In this document: positions 48,549 through 56,758 of the stretch, piece after piece
Numbering within the stretch: position 1 is the stretch's first letter
How the letters are laid out: each line of letters begins with the position of its first letter
Assembly: GCF_000019965.1 (NCBI RefSeq)
Contig: NC_010571.1
Span: forward strand, 2,365,001-2,429,000
Direction of reading: 5' to 3'
From: Opitutus terrae PB90-1
GTDB lineage: Bacteria > Verrucomicrobiota > Verrucomicrobiia > Opitutales > Opitutaceae
DNA length: 64,000 nucleotides
The notes under the pieces: generated by a model
What the model was told of the DNA's origin: nothing
The model's database searches: none
What the model saw: the letters and a program-made list of their open reading frames with translations, nothing else
Made by a program: the position numbers and the translations under genes

Positions 48549-50951
48549 ATGCAACTCCCGACAAGAATCCTCCTCCTCACCGCGGTGCTCGCCGCCGCTT
48601 CCACGCTGCGCGCGCAGCCCGCCGCGAGCGTGCCCAGTGCGAATCCCGCCGACGCGCCGCCGGCGTTCGCCGACGAAACCGTGCGGCTCGAACGCTTCGA
48701 GGTCACCGGTGTGCCCATCGAAGATTCGGTGAACCCGCTCACGCGCCCGCTCGAGTCGCTCTTCGGCGACAGCCGGAGCGTGCTCGAGACGCCGCGCTCC
48801 GCGTCGACGATCACGCAAGCGCTGCTGCGCGAGCGCGGGATCGAAGGCGTGCGCGAGTTCGTGGCGTTCGCTCCCGGCAGCTATGCGCCGGCGAGCTACG
48901 GCAAGGCGACGATCCCGAACATCCGCGGCGACCTCGCCGAAACGTTTCTCAACGGCCAGCGGCTCAGCTATAACAATTTCGGCGTCATGCCATCATTCAA
49001 CGGCGTCGAGGCCGTCGACATCGTGCGCGGGCCGGGCTCGGCGATCTACGGCAGCGGCTTCTTCACTGGCGGCTACGTGAACTACACGACCAAACGGCCG
49101 AAGTTCACGCGCGAGACGACCGTCACCGCACGGCTCGGCAGCTGGGTGCCGCGCGGCGGTTCGTGGCTGAATGGCTCGTGGCAGGTCGACACGACCGCGC
49201 CCGCCGCCGACGGCAAATCCGCCTGGCGCTTCAGCTACGAAGGGAAGGAGGACGACACGTTCTTCAAAAACCATGGCGGCCGCGACGACCGGCAGGACTT
49301 GTTCGCCTCGTGGATCCGCGAAGCGAACGACGCGCTCACGCTCGAGGCGAACGCGCAATATATGTGGCAGGCCACGCCGCAGCTGCTCGGGGTGAATCGG
49401 CCGAATCAGGAGTTGATCGACCACGGCCGCTACTACACCGGCGATCTCCCCGACCTCGGCTACTCCGACGCGGGCGCGCTCGCCGGCACGATCCCGGGCA
49501 CGACGTGGGTCGACCTGCCGCGCGACGCGACGCTGCTGTCGGTCGGCGATTTCTCCAACGCCAACATCGTGCGCGGCCAATTCATCGCCACGCTGCAACT
49601 CGCGCCGGAGCAGAAGCTGGTGAACCGCACGCTGGCGGAATACGTGGACCGCCGCCGCTATCACGCGTTCGAGTATGCGGAGTGGGCCGAGCAAACCACC
49701 TTCGAGAACCGCACCGAATGGCACGCGTCGTTCGAACAGGGCGGACTCGCGCACGCGGTGATCGCCGGCGGCACGCTGCGCTGGGAGGATCGGCTGGGCT
49801 ACACGAATTATTTCAACGAGTATTTCTTCCAGTATGATCTCACGCGGCCGAACCGCGTGTTCAGTCACACGGCGGACTACCCGAATTCCTATTGGCCGGG
49901 ATTCGCCGGCCCGGGCGGGCGGCTGTTCTTCCCGGCGTCGTATGGCAGTCCGGAGACGACGGATTCGACGCTTTGGAATCCCGCGCTCTTCGCCCAGGAC
50001 GAGGTCAGGTTTTCCGAAAAGCTCTCGCTGCTGGCGGGCGTGCGGCTCGATGGCTTCTACGCCAAGGCGACCGACCCGCTCGGCACGGCGGCGGAGAATC
50101 CGTGGTCCGACACGCACAGGGACACGGCCACCTCGTGGAACGCCAGCCTGATCTACCGCGTCACGCCGAAAGCGACGCTCTACGCCACGCACCAGCGCGC
50201 CTATGCGGTGCACGGCAATGTGACGGGCGGCGGGATCATGCTGAAGGAAGATGCGCAGGGACGGGGGATCATCGATCCGGACGATTTCAAAAACCTGAGC
50301 AAGCTGACGGAAGCCGGCGTGAAGCTTTCGCTGCTGGAGAACACGCTGTACGCCGGCGCCGCGGTCTACGAGCAGCACCGGCAGGAAGTCGAACTGGGTG
50401 GCGACGTGAAGAACCTGAAGTTCCGCGGCGCCGAGGTGGAGCTGGTCTATCAGCCGACCACGCGGTTCAACGCGACGTTCAACGCTGCGTTCATCGACGG
50501 GCGATTTGACCACTCGTCCGCGACGCAGGCCGGCGGTCCCTCGCTCTATAATCTCTACGCCGCCGGCCACGGACCGGGCGGGCGCGGCAACGGACTAGGG
50601 TTCCAGTGGGACAAGCTGCCGCCGGGGGACTATCGGATTCCGGGTTTGTCGCGCTGGGTCGTGAACAGCAGTTTCTCGTATCGCTTCCCGAGCGGCTTCG
50701 GCGGCGGGCTGGGCGGCAGCTGGCAAAGCGAGCAGCCGGGCAATCTCACAAATGAATATCACATCCCTGCGCAGGTGTTCCTGAACGCGTTCCTGTTCTA
50801 CCGGCAACCGACGTGGGAAGTGGACGTGGAGATCCTCAACGTGCTCGATCGCCGCAACTGGATTCACAACGGCGACAACTACTCGAACAACGTGCTGGTT
50901 TTTCAGGATCTGCCGCTGCGCGTGGAAGGGTATGTGAAGTTTAGGTTCTAG
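48549..50951 (+). CDS. TonB-dependent outer-membrane receptor under TPP control
   Basis: 800 residues. Signal peptide at about 1-22 (LLTAVLAAASTLRAQ), a possible TonB-box area near 48 (RLERFEVTGV), a plug domain at about 65-190 with IPNIRGDLAETFLNGQRLSY, and VEAVDIVRGPGSAIYGSG, then a 22-strand-type beta-barrel with the terminal aromatic (GYVKFRF). It is related in wording to siderophore/catecholate receptors, but the riboswitch 74 nt upstream indicates that thiamine pyrophosphate represses it. The likely cargo is therefore thiamine, TPP or a precursor. This is inference: the same arrangement is known for OmpTHI-type receptors of Bacteroidetes. No inner-membrane thiamine transporter follows in the window. 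Confidence 0.92.
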   Translation: MQLPTRILLLTAVLAAASTLRAQPAASVPSANPADAPPAFADETVRLERFEVTGVPIEDSVNPLTRPLESLFGDSRSVLETPRSASTITQALLRERGIEGVREFVAFAPGSYAPASYGKATIPNIRGDLAETFLNGQRLSYNNFGVMPSFNGVEAVDIVRGPGSAIYGSGFFTGGYVNYTTKRPKFTRETTVTARLGSWVPRGGSWLNGSWQVDTTAPAADGKSAWRFSYEGKEDDTFFKNHGGRDDRQDLFASWIREANDALTLEANAQYMWQATPQLLGVNRPNQELIDHGRYYTGDLPDLGYSDAGALAGTIPGTTWVDLPRDATLLSVGDFSNANIVRGQFIATLQLAPEQKLVNRTLAEYVDRRRYHAFEYAEWAEQTTFENRTEWHASFEQGGLAHAVIAGGTLRWEDRLGYTNYFNEYFFQYDLTRPNRVFSHTADYPNSYWPGFAGPGGRLFFPASYGSPETTDSTLWNPALFAQDEVRFSEKLSLLAGVRLDGFYAKATDPLGTAAENPWSDTHRDTATSWNASLIYRVTPKATLYATHQRAYAVHGNVTGGGIMLKEDAQGRGIIDPDDFKNLSKLTEAGVKLSLLENTLYAGAAVYEQHRQEVELGGDVKNLKFRGAEVELVYQPTTRFNATFNAAFIDGRFDHSSATQAGGPSLYNLYAAGHGPGGRGNGLGFQWDKLPPGDYRIPGLSRWVVNSSFSYRFPSGFGGGLGGSWQSEQPGNLTNEYHIPAQVFLNAFLFYRQPTWEVDVEILNVLDRRNWIHNGDNYSNNVLVFQDLPLRVEGYVKFRF

Positions 50952-50983
50952 AAAATTTTCAGTCACTCTGGTCGATGCGGCCA

Positions 50984-51060
50984 AGGTAGGGCGCTCATTC
51001 CGTGAGCGCCGCGAATGTCGAACGACTTCCCCGGCGGGCAGCGGAATGCCCGCCCTACCT
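50984..51060. repeat. Family A interspersed palindromic repeat, copy 1 (inverted)
   Basis: Outer arms AGGTAGGGCG and CGCCCTACCT, inside which are two smaller stems (GGCGCTCAC-like and GCGGGCA-like). It is the reverse complement, with few changes, of the copies at 54005-54080 and 62682-62756. It lies between the receptor stop and the next gene. Confidence 0.75.
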
Positions 51061-51106
51061 CCGGCGCGTTCTTGCGCCGGGCGAGGCTCCCCGCTGTAGT
51101 GGCGCC

Positions 51107-51697
51107 ATGATTGGACTTCACGAGGGACAAGGCGCCACGCAGCGGCAGGCGGAGCGCGTCTTCGTTCTGCGGTTGTCCGTCGTCGGCACGATTCCCGCGG
51201 TGTGGCGGCGGCTCGTGGTCCGCGAATCGATGTGGCTGTCGCGCCTGCACGACAGCATTCAGGTGGCGTTCGACTGGTTCGATTACCAGACCCACGCCTT
51301 CAACGTGGAGAACCTGCGTTTCGGCAATCCGCTGAAACGCGAGGAGCTTTCGATCGAGGACGATCGCGACGTCACGCTCGCCGACCTCGATCTCGAACAC
51401 CACGAGCGATTCACCTACGGCTACCACTTCAGCGAAGGCTGGCAGGTGGAGATCCACGTGGAAAAGATCGAGCCGCCGCAGAAGAACGTGCACTATCCGG
51501 TGTGCATCGCTGGCGAACGCGCGGGTCCGCCCGAGGACTGCGGGGGACTGGAGGCGTTTCACGACATGCTCGCATGCATCAAGGAGCCGGACACTGAACT
51601 TGGTCGCGAATGGGTGGAGTGGCTTGGTCCGGACTACAACCCGGACCTGTGCGATCTCGACAAGATTAACAAGGCCCTCCGGAAGCTGGGGAAGTAA
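51107..51697 (+). CDS. pRiA4b ORF-3-like protein
   Basis: 196 residues from ATG at 51107; the longer frame includes the family A repeat and is unlikely to be coding. The family wording is plain: VFVLRLSVVGTIPAVWRRLV, SMWLSRLHDSIQVAFDWFDY, HAFNVENLRFG, LADLDLEHHERFTYGYHFSE, GWQVEIHVEKIEPP and a C-terminal GPPEDCGGLEAFHDML. These proteins were named from a plasmid ORF of Agrobacterium rhizogenes and occur as single genes in many bacteria and in plasmid/transposon contexts; function is unknown. The cysteine in PPEDCGG is conserved in the family. No mobile element is visible next to it apart from the small repeats. Confidence 0.9.
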   Translation: MIGLHEGQGATQRQAERVFVLRLSVVGTIPAVWRRLVVRESMWLSRLHDSIQVAFDWFDYQTHAFNVENLRFGNPLKREELSIEDDRDVTLADLDLEHHERFTYGYHFSEGWQVEIHVEKIEPPQKNVHYPVCIAGERAGPPEDCGGLEAFHDMLACIKEPDTELGREWVEWLGPDYNPDLCDLDKINKALRKLGK

Positions 51698-51712
51698 GCG
51701 GCGCGTGATCGT

Positions 51713-51800
51713 TGTAGCCGGGCTCGCTGAGCCCAGCGCCGGGGTCACCGACCCCGGCTACAACCTGAACATGGAGCCGCGACGCCCTCGTCGCGGCGCG
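51713..51800. repeat. Family B palindromic repeats, copy 1
   Basis: Three hairpins in a row: GTAGCCGGGCTCGCTGAGCCC, GCCGGGGTCACCGACCCCGGC followed by TAC, and GCCGCGACGCCCTCGTCGCGGC-like at about 51777-51797. The latter recurs at 58611-58632 and, split, at 62483-62543. It fills the gap between the pRiA4b-like gene and the cdsA stop. Confidence 0.7.
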
Positions 51801-51862
51801 CAGGTCGGCACCGGGCCCGACACACCCGAGCATCGCAGAGGCGTCGCTCCCAGATCCCCACC

Positions 51863-52693
51863 TCACGCCAGCCCGAACAGAAAATACCCGAGCGGGGCGG
51901 TGAGGATCAGGCTGTCGCTGACGTCAAACACGCCGCCGATGCCCGGAATTGTATCGCCGGAATCCTTGATCGTTGCGCGACGCTTGATCACCGATTCGAT
52001 CAGATCCGACACGATCCCGATCACGGCGATCGGCGCAGCGAAGAGCCCCGCGATCAGGGGCGTCAGATGAGCCGGAAAATAATCGCGCCACCACCACGCG
52101 AGCGCGGCGCCGATCAGCATCGAGGCGACCACGCCACCGACCGCGCCTTCCCAGCTCTTCTTCGGGCTGATTTGCGGCGACATCTTGTGCTTGCCGATCG
52201 CGAGGCCGGTGAGCAGCGCGCCGACGTCGCAGAACTTCGCCACGGCCACAAGCCAGACGAACAGCAGGATCCGCCCGACCGGCCCGATCGTGTCCGTCGG
52301 CAGCGGAGTGACGATCCGCACCAAGTATTGCAGCATCAGCGCGACATAAACGAGGCCGAACAATGTGGCCGCGAGCGCTTCGACGCGATTGTTGGGTTCG
52401 CGTTCGCCCAGAATCCGGATCGAGAAAACCACCACGGCGAGCGCGAGCCAGTGTGCGGCCGGAATCCCAAACCGCATCTCGAGCCACGGCGCGATCGTGA
52501 TCAGCCCGCCAAACGCCATCCCGAGTTTGTCGAACGGGGCCAGCCCCGCGCTCTGCATCAGCCGGTAGAACTCACGCAGCGTGAGCACGGAGATCAGCGT
52601 GATCAGCGCGACGCCGCCCTCCGTGCGGAAGAAGACCAGCGCGCCGGCGACGAGTCCCCAGAGGAGGACGGTGCTCAAAATCCGTTTAGCCAT
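51863..52693 (-). CDS. cdsA: Phosphatidate cytidylyltransferase
   Basis: 276 residues, highly hydrophobic with about seven to eight helices. The C-terminal CDS signature region reads ESVIKRRATIKDSGDTIPGI followed by GGVFDVSDSL. The S-x-x-KR-x4-KDxG part is conserved, but the usual HGG-x-x-DR-x-D is IGG-x-x-DV-x-D, so His and Arg of the pattern are replaced; the same variant is, as I recall, common in Planctomycetes/Verrucomicrobia. Before it lies PQISPKKSWEGAVGG, another family landmark. The enzyme makes CDP-diacylglycerol for phospholipid synthesis in the inner membrane. uppS lies 45 bp upstream on the same strand, the classical uppS-cdsA order. Confidence 0.93.
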   Translation of the reverse strand: MAKRILSTVLLWGLVAGALVFFRTEGGVALITLISVLTLREFYRLMQSAGLAPFDKLGMAFGGLITIAPWLEMRFGIPAAHWLALAVVVFSIRILGEREPNNRVEALAATLFGLVYVALMLQYLVRIVTPLPTDTIGPVGRILLFVWLVAVAKFCDVGALLTGLAIGKHKMSPQISPKKSWEGAVGGVVASMLIGAALAWWWRDYFPAHLTPLIAGLFAAPIAVIGIVSDLIESVIKRRATIKDSGDTIPGIGGVFDVSDSLILTAPLGYFLFGLA

Positions 52694-52738
52694 GCGGAAG
52701 AAATAGACCTGCGGCGTGGGAAGAGTTCGCCGCAGGCG

Positions 52739-53494
52739 TTACGGCCGCTGGACGGCGGCGGGTTTCACCTGGTCACCGGTCTGGCCGAACCGCCGCTCGC
52801 GGCGCGCGTACTCGGCGATCGCGGCGGCGAGCTCCGGTTTGCCGAAGTCCGGCCAGAGCACCGGGGTGAACACGAACTCGGCATAGGCGGCTTGCAGCAA
52901 GAGGAAGTTGCTGATCCGCGTCTCGCCGGAGGTGCGGATGATCAGGTCCGGGTCGGGCAACCCCGTGGTGTAAAGGTAGCGGCTGAACGTTTCCCACGAG
53001 TCGTCGTTCAGTTTTTCCGTGCCGGCAGCGACGGCGGCGGCGTACGCGCGGGCGGCGTCCACCGCCTCGGTGCGCGCGCCGTAGTTGAGCGCGAGGACGA
53101 GCGTGTAGTCGGTAAAATGCCGGGTTTCCTCGATCGCCGTGCGGAGCAGCTTCTGTACGCCGGCGGGCAGGTCCTGCGTTCGGCCGATCGTGCGCAGCCG
53201 CACGCGGTCGCGGACGAACGTTTCGAGCTCTTTCTTCAGGTAAAACTCGAGCAGGCCCATCAGCGCGCCGACCTCGTCCTGGGGGCGCTTCCAGTTCTCG
53301 ACCGAAAAGGCGTAGAGCGTGAGCATCCGCACGCCGAGATCGCGTGCGGCGAACGTGACGGTGCGCACGGTTTCCACGCCGCGGCGGTGACCCTCGATGC
53401 GCGGCAGTCCGCGCTGTTTCGCCCACCGTCCGTTGCCGTCCATGATGATGGCTACATGAGCGGGAACGACGGATCGGGCTTCGGTGGGGGGCAT
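52739..53494 (-). CDS. uppS: Undecaprenyl (isoprenyl) diphosphate synthase
   Basis: 251 residues from ATG at 53494; another in-frame ATG at 53521 would add nine residues, and neither has a clear Shine-Dalgarno. The catalytic Asp and phosphate-binding site are in HVAIIMDGNGRWAKQRGLPR, followed by GHRRGVETVRTV, LTLYAFSVENWKRP, and the C-terminal substrate region PDPDLIIRTSGETRISNFLL and AYAEFVFTPVLWPDF. This is a standard cis-prenyltransferase making the C55 carrier for peptidoglycan and surface polysaccharide. It lies upstream of cdsA on the same strand and probably forms an operon with it. The frame continues upstream over the divergent gene region, which is a shadow. Confidence 0.94.
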   Translation of the reverse strand: MPPTEARSVVPAHVAIIMDGNGRWAKQRGLPRIEGHRRGVETVRTVTFAARDLGVRMLTLYAFSVENWKRPQDEVGALMGLLEFYLKKELETFVRDRVRLRTIGRTQDLPAGVQKLLRTAIEETRHFTDYTLVLALNYGARTEAVDAARAYAAAVAAGTEKLNDDSWETFSRYLYTTGLPDPDLIIRTSGETRISNFLLLQAAYAEFVFTPVLWPDFGKPELAAAIAEYARRERRFGQTGDQVKPAAVQRP

Positions 53495-53678
53495 GCTTTC
53501 GGCCCGAGTTAGCCCAAACATTTTGGGAAAGTCATGAACTATTCGTGGCCGGCGGGCGTTTGGCGGGGATGGGCAGCTTCCGCGGTCTGGCGTCATCGCC
53601 GGGAAGGTGAACCCACCGTCCGCGGCGGGTGAGCGCGTCTTCCGGTTGCGCGGCGGGTTTGCGCATTCATCTTGCCCG

Positions 53679-53972
53679 ATGCCAACGATCTTGACGCAGG
53701 CGGACATCCAGCAGGTGCTCGGCGAACTAAAAGGCTGGGCTTGGGAGCGCGATGCGCTCGAAAAGACGTATCGGTTCGGCAGCTTTCGCGAGGCGATGAG
53801 CTTCATGGTGCGCGCGGCGTTCGAGGCCGAGGCGCTGAACCACCATCCCGAATGGGCCAACGTTTACGATCGCGTGACCGTCCGGCTCGCCACGCACGAT
53901 GCAGGCGGGAAGGTGACCGCGAAGGATGTCGAGCTGGCGCGGCGGTTCGAGAAGATCTCGTGGGTGGGATAG
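53679..53972 (+). CDS. phhB: Pterin-4a-carbinolamine dehydratase
   Basis: 97 residues from ATG at 53679. The active-site segment EAEALNHHPEWANVYDRVTV with the two histidines, the LATHDAGGKVTAKDVELARR stretch and the length of about 95 all match PCD/DCoH. The enzyme dehydrates 4a-hydroxytetrahydrobiopterin after phenylalanine hydroxylase. In many bacteria without that hydroxylase it stands alone and may relate to molybdopterin or folate metabolism. There is no phhA in the window. It is read divergently from uppS, with 184 bp between the starts. Confidence 0.93.
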   Translation: MPTILTQADIQQVLGELKGWAWERDALEKTYRFGSFREAMSFMVRAAFEAEALNHHPEWANVYDRVTVRLATHDAGGKVTAKDVELARRFEKISWVG

Positions 53973-54004
53973 GGGCTGTCATGCACTCGAGACAATCGTT
54001 TCAG

Positions 54005-54080
54005 AGGTAGGGCGGGCATTCCGTTGCCCGCCGGGAAGTCGTCTGACGCTCGCGGCGCTCACGGAGTGAGCGCCCTACCT
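54005..54080. repeat. Family A interspersed palindromic repeat, copy 2
   Basis: Outer arms AGGTAGGGCGGGCATTCCG and GAGCGCCCTACCT; inner stems GGCGGGCA / TGCCCGCC and GGCGCTCAC / GTGAGCGCC. The best-preserved copy, in the 262-bp gap between phhB and the phosphorylase gene. Copies 1 and 3 are at 50984-51060 and 62682-62756. Confidence 0.75.
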
Positions 54081-54115
54081 TGGTCTGCTCGATCAAAGGG
54101 CACGACAGCCTCTAG

Positions 54116-54174
54116 GGGTGGGCACGGGCGCCCCGCCCGTGGGTTCGAAACACAGCGGGACGCCCGTGCCACCA
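54116..54174. repeat. Family E palindrome, GGCACGGGCG type
   Basis: Arms GGTGGGCACGGGCG (about 54116-54130) and CGCCCGTGCCACC (about 54161-54173) with an inner GCGCCCCGCCCGTGGG hairpin. A single arm of the same type (GTGGCACGGGCGTCTCGTCC) is found at about 61679-61698. Confidence 0.55.
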
Positions 54175-54234
54175 CCGAGGCGCCCGGCTTGTTTCGCGTT
54201 GTCTCGCCCGCGCGTTGCGGCGTGACTCGCGAGC

Positions 54235-54933
54235 ATGAAAGTCGCGTTCATCAGCGGAACCAGCATCGTCAATTCCGACCTCTTTTCGGCCTGGGAGGTG
54301 AAGACTACGACGACGCCTTACGGCCAGGTGACCTACAAGACGAAGGGCGATTTCGTGCTTATCAACCGCCACGGCTACGCCTTCCCGCTGCCGCCGCATT
54401 CGATCAATTACCGCGCGAATATCCGCGCGCTGGCCGACCTCGGCTTCAAGGACATCCTCTCGCTCAACTCCGTGGGCTCACTGAAGCGCGACCTGCCGCC
54501 CGGCACGTTCGTGTCGTGTTCCGACTACGTGGGGCTGCAGCAGGGTCCGATGACGTTCTTCGATCAGGAGCTGAAAGGCGGCGCGCCTGGCATCGCGAAC
54601 AACCTCATCCCGCTGCTGATCGAGAAACTCGCGCCGGAGTTCAAGATTCATCCGGGCAAGGTCTATGTGCAGTTCCGTGGACCGCGGTTCGAGACCAAGG
54701 CGGAGATCCGGATCGTGCAGAGCTGGGGCGACGTGGTCGGGATGACCGCGGCGCACGAAGCTGATCTGTGCAGTGAGCTAGGCCTGCGCTACAACAGCCT
54801 CGCGCTGATCGACAACTACGCGAACGGGCTCGAGGGCACCGAGATCGATTTCGCGAAGTTCAAGGACCTGGTGAAGGACAACCAGGCCAAGGTGAACCGG
54901 CTGTTCACGCGGATCCTCGAGATCCTGGGCTGA
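54235..54933 (+). CDS. MTAP/PNP-family nucleoside phosphorylase
   Basis: 232 residues. The phosphorylase landmarks are HGYAFPLPPHSINYRANIRA near 46 (phosphate and ribose binding), NSVGSL near 82, and GMTAAHEADLCSELGLRYNS near 165 (Met-Thr after Gly and the purine-site acidic residue), close to 5'-methylthioadenosine phosphorylase. It is shorter than typical MTAP (about 280). The G-x-M-T-x-x-x-E pattern ends in HEAD rather than PEVV/PEVF, so base specificity is uncertain (6-oxopurine or methylthioadenosine). Cytoplasmic; nucleoside plus phosphate gives base plus ribose-1-phosphate. The phospholipase D-like gene starts 11 bp after its stop, so the two are probably one transcript. Confidence 0.82.
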   Translation: MKVAFISGTSIVNSDLFSAWEVKTTTTPYGQVTYKTKGDFVLINRHGYAFPLPPHSINYRANIRALADLGFKDILSLNSVGSLKRDLPPGTFVSCSDYVGLQQGPMTFFDQELKGGAPGIANNLIPLLIEKLAPEFKIHPGKVYVQFRGPRFETKAEIRIVQSWGDVVGMTAAHEADLCSELGLRYNSLALIDNYANGLEGTEIDFAKFKDLVKDNQAKVNRLFTRILEILG

Positions 54934-54943
54934 TTTGCAGCCG

Positions 54944-56692
54944 ATGAGTGCCGTCTCCGCGCGCCGTGTGTGTTGGCTGGTTGGACTGCCGCTGCTGCTT
55001 GGGACGCTGAGCTTCCGGGCTGCGACCACCGAGCTGCCCTTTGTCGACACGCCGTTCGGACCGGCAGTCGCCGCGGCGCTCGGCGATCATGCGCGGGGCG
55101 ACACGTCGCAGGGCAACCGGGTCGTCATCCTCGACGGCGGTTACGAGGTGCTGCTCGTGCGCATCCACCTCATCCGGCAGGCGCGGCGTTCGATCGAGGT
55201 GCAGACGTTTATCTGGACCAACGACGAATGCGGCCGGCTGGTGATGTTCGAGCTGATCGAGGCGGCGCGACGCGGCGTGAAGGTGCGGGTCATCGCGGAC
55301 CAGCCGTTCTCCGAGCAGGATCCCGCGCTGACGGCCTTCCTTGCCACGGCCGATCCGAATCTCGAGATCAAGCACTACCGGCCGACGCTGGCGCGGATCC
55401 GGCCGTCGTTCGTGCACACCGTCGCCGCCGGACTGTGGTCGTTCAAGGCGGTGAACCAGCGGATGCACAGCAAGGTGATGCTGTTCGACGAGGCGATCCT
55501 CATCACCGGCGGCCGGAATCTCGAGAACGCCTACTTCGATCATTCGACCGAATTGAATTATCGCGATCGCGACGTGCTGGTCGTCGGACCGGCGGCGCGC
55601 GAAGCGGCGGAGACGTTTGAGGAATTTTGGGGCTATCGTCACTCGGTGCCGAGCCGCGAACTGATCGATGTGGCGGCGGAGATCGAGAACGGAAAGTTTC
55701 GCCGCTACGACACGCGGGCCGACTACGATTTCGGAGCGTTTTTTGGCGAACTCGTTCAACAGGCCGACGACGCCGCGTTGATCACCGCGCGGTTCGTCCA
55801 GCCGCTGCGGCCGGTGAAGGTGGCGCGGTTCCTCTCCGATCGACCGGGAAAATCGCGCGGGTTTTTCGGTCGGACGGCCCGGATCACGCGCGAGCTGAAG
55901 GCGGTGCTCGAGGAGGCCCGCACGGAGATCCTGATGCAGACACCCTATCTCGTGCTGAGCGGGCAGGCGCAGACGCTGATCCAGGAGCTGCGCGAGGAGC
56001 GGCCGCAGCTGCGGATCCGGATTTCGACGAACAGCTTCGCCTCGACGGACAACCTGCTAGCCTACTCGGCGAACTACCGGCTGCGCAACCGCTACGTGCA
56101 GGACCTCGGGCTCGAGGTGCACGAATTCCGACCGAAGCCGGCGGCGCTGCCGCTGCTGTTTCCGCGCTACGACGAGCTGGCGGCGTTCGCCCGCGAACGC
56201 CGCGCGGCCGGCAAGCAGTCGCGCGATCCCTTTCTCTGCCTGCACGCGAAGTCGCTCGTGATCGACGACCGGATCGCGTTCATCGGCTCGTTCAACCTCG
56301 ATCCGCGCTCGCAAAACCTGAACACGGAAGTCGGCCTGTTGATCGAGGACGAGGTCGTGGCCCGCGAGCTGCGTGACCAGATCGAGCGCGACCTGCGGCC
56401 GGAGAACAGCTGGGTCATCGGCCGGCGCTCGCTGCCGCTTCGGCTGGAGGCGGTGAACGGGCTGGTGGGCGGGATCCTGTCGCTCGCCCCGATGGACGTG
56501 TGGCCGATTCAGAACACGAGCAGTTTCGAATTGCGACCGGGCGGACGCGTCGTGCCGCCCGACGATCCGACGTTTCAGGCGAACTATCGCGAAGTCGGAT
56601 CCTTCCCGGGCACGGAGGGGATGTTCACCACGAAGGAAATCCTGACGCGGCTCTACAAGGTGGTGGGCCCGCCGTTGACGCCGGTACTGTAG
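54944..56692 (+). CDS. Phospholipase D-like / cardiolipin-synthase-like protein
   Basis: 582 residues from ATG at 54944 (a TTG three codons upstream is possible). An N-terminal hydrophobic segment (about 8-24, CWLVGLPLLLGTLSF) suggests a signal peptide or anchor. Two HKD motifs are present: NQRMHSKVMLFDEAILITGG near 172 and LCLHAKSLVIDDRIAFIGSF near 434, each followed by the N/S-rich GRN or SFN-LD part. The layout resembles the periplasmic ClsC/YmdC-like group, with phosphatidyl transfer or lipid/nucleic-acid hydrolysis as possible activities. Short distance to the upstream phosphorylase gene indicates co-transcription, but I see no shared pathway. A GC hairpin (56717-56737) follows the stop. 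Confidence 0.88.
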   Translation: MSAVSARRVCWLVGLPLLLGTLSFRAATTELPFVDTPFGPAVAAALGDHARGDTSQGNRVVILDGGYEVLLVRIHLIRQARRSIEVQTFIWTNDECGRLVMFELIEAARRGVKVRVIADQPFSEQDPALTAFLATADPNLEIKHYRPTLARIRPSFVHTVAAGLWSFKAVNQRMHSKVMLFDEAILITGGRNLENAYFDHSTELNYRDRDVLVVGPAAREAAETFEEFWGYRHSVPSRELIDVAAEIENGKFRRYDTRADYDFGAFFGELVQQADDAALITARFVQPLRPVKVARFLSDRPGKSRGFFGRTARITRELKAVLEEARTEILMQTPYLVLSGQAQTLIQELREERPQLRIRISTNSFASTDNLLAYSANYRLRNRYVQDLGLEVHEFRPKPAALPLLFPRYDELAAFARERRAAGKQSRDPFLCLHAKSLVIDDRIAFIGSFNLDPRSQNLNTEVGLLIEDEVVARELRDQIERDLRPENSWVIGRRSLPLRLEAVNGLVGGILSLAPMDVWPIQNTSSFELRPGGRVVPPDDPTFQANYREVGSFPGTEGMFTTKEILTRLYKVVGPPLTPVL

Positions 56693-56716
56693 CGGGTGTG
56701 GCATAAGCCGCGTGGA

Positions 56717-56737
56717 CGCGCACCGAAAGGGTGCGCG
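56717..56737. terminator. Hairpin after the phospholipase D-like gene
   Basis: CGCGCACC (56717-56724), loop GAAAG, GGTGCGCG (56730-56737): a perfect 8-bp stem, without a U tract, 25 bp after the stop. It may be a weak terminator, or a structure at the 5' end of the next message. Confidence 0.4.
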
Positions 56738-56758
56738 ATCCGTCCAGCCATCCACCCC

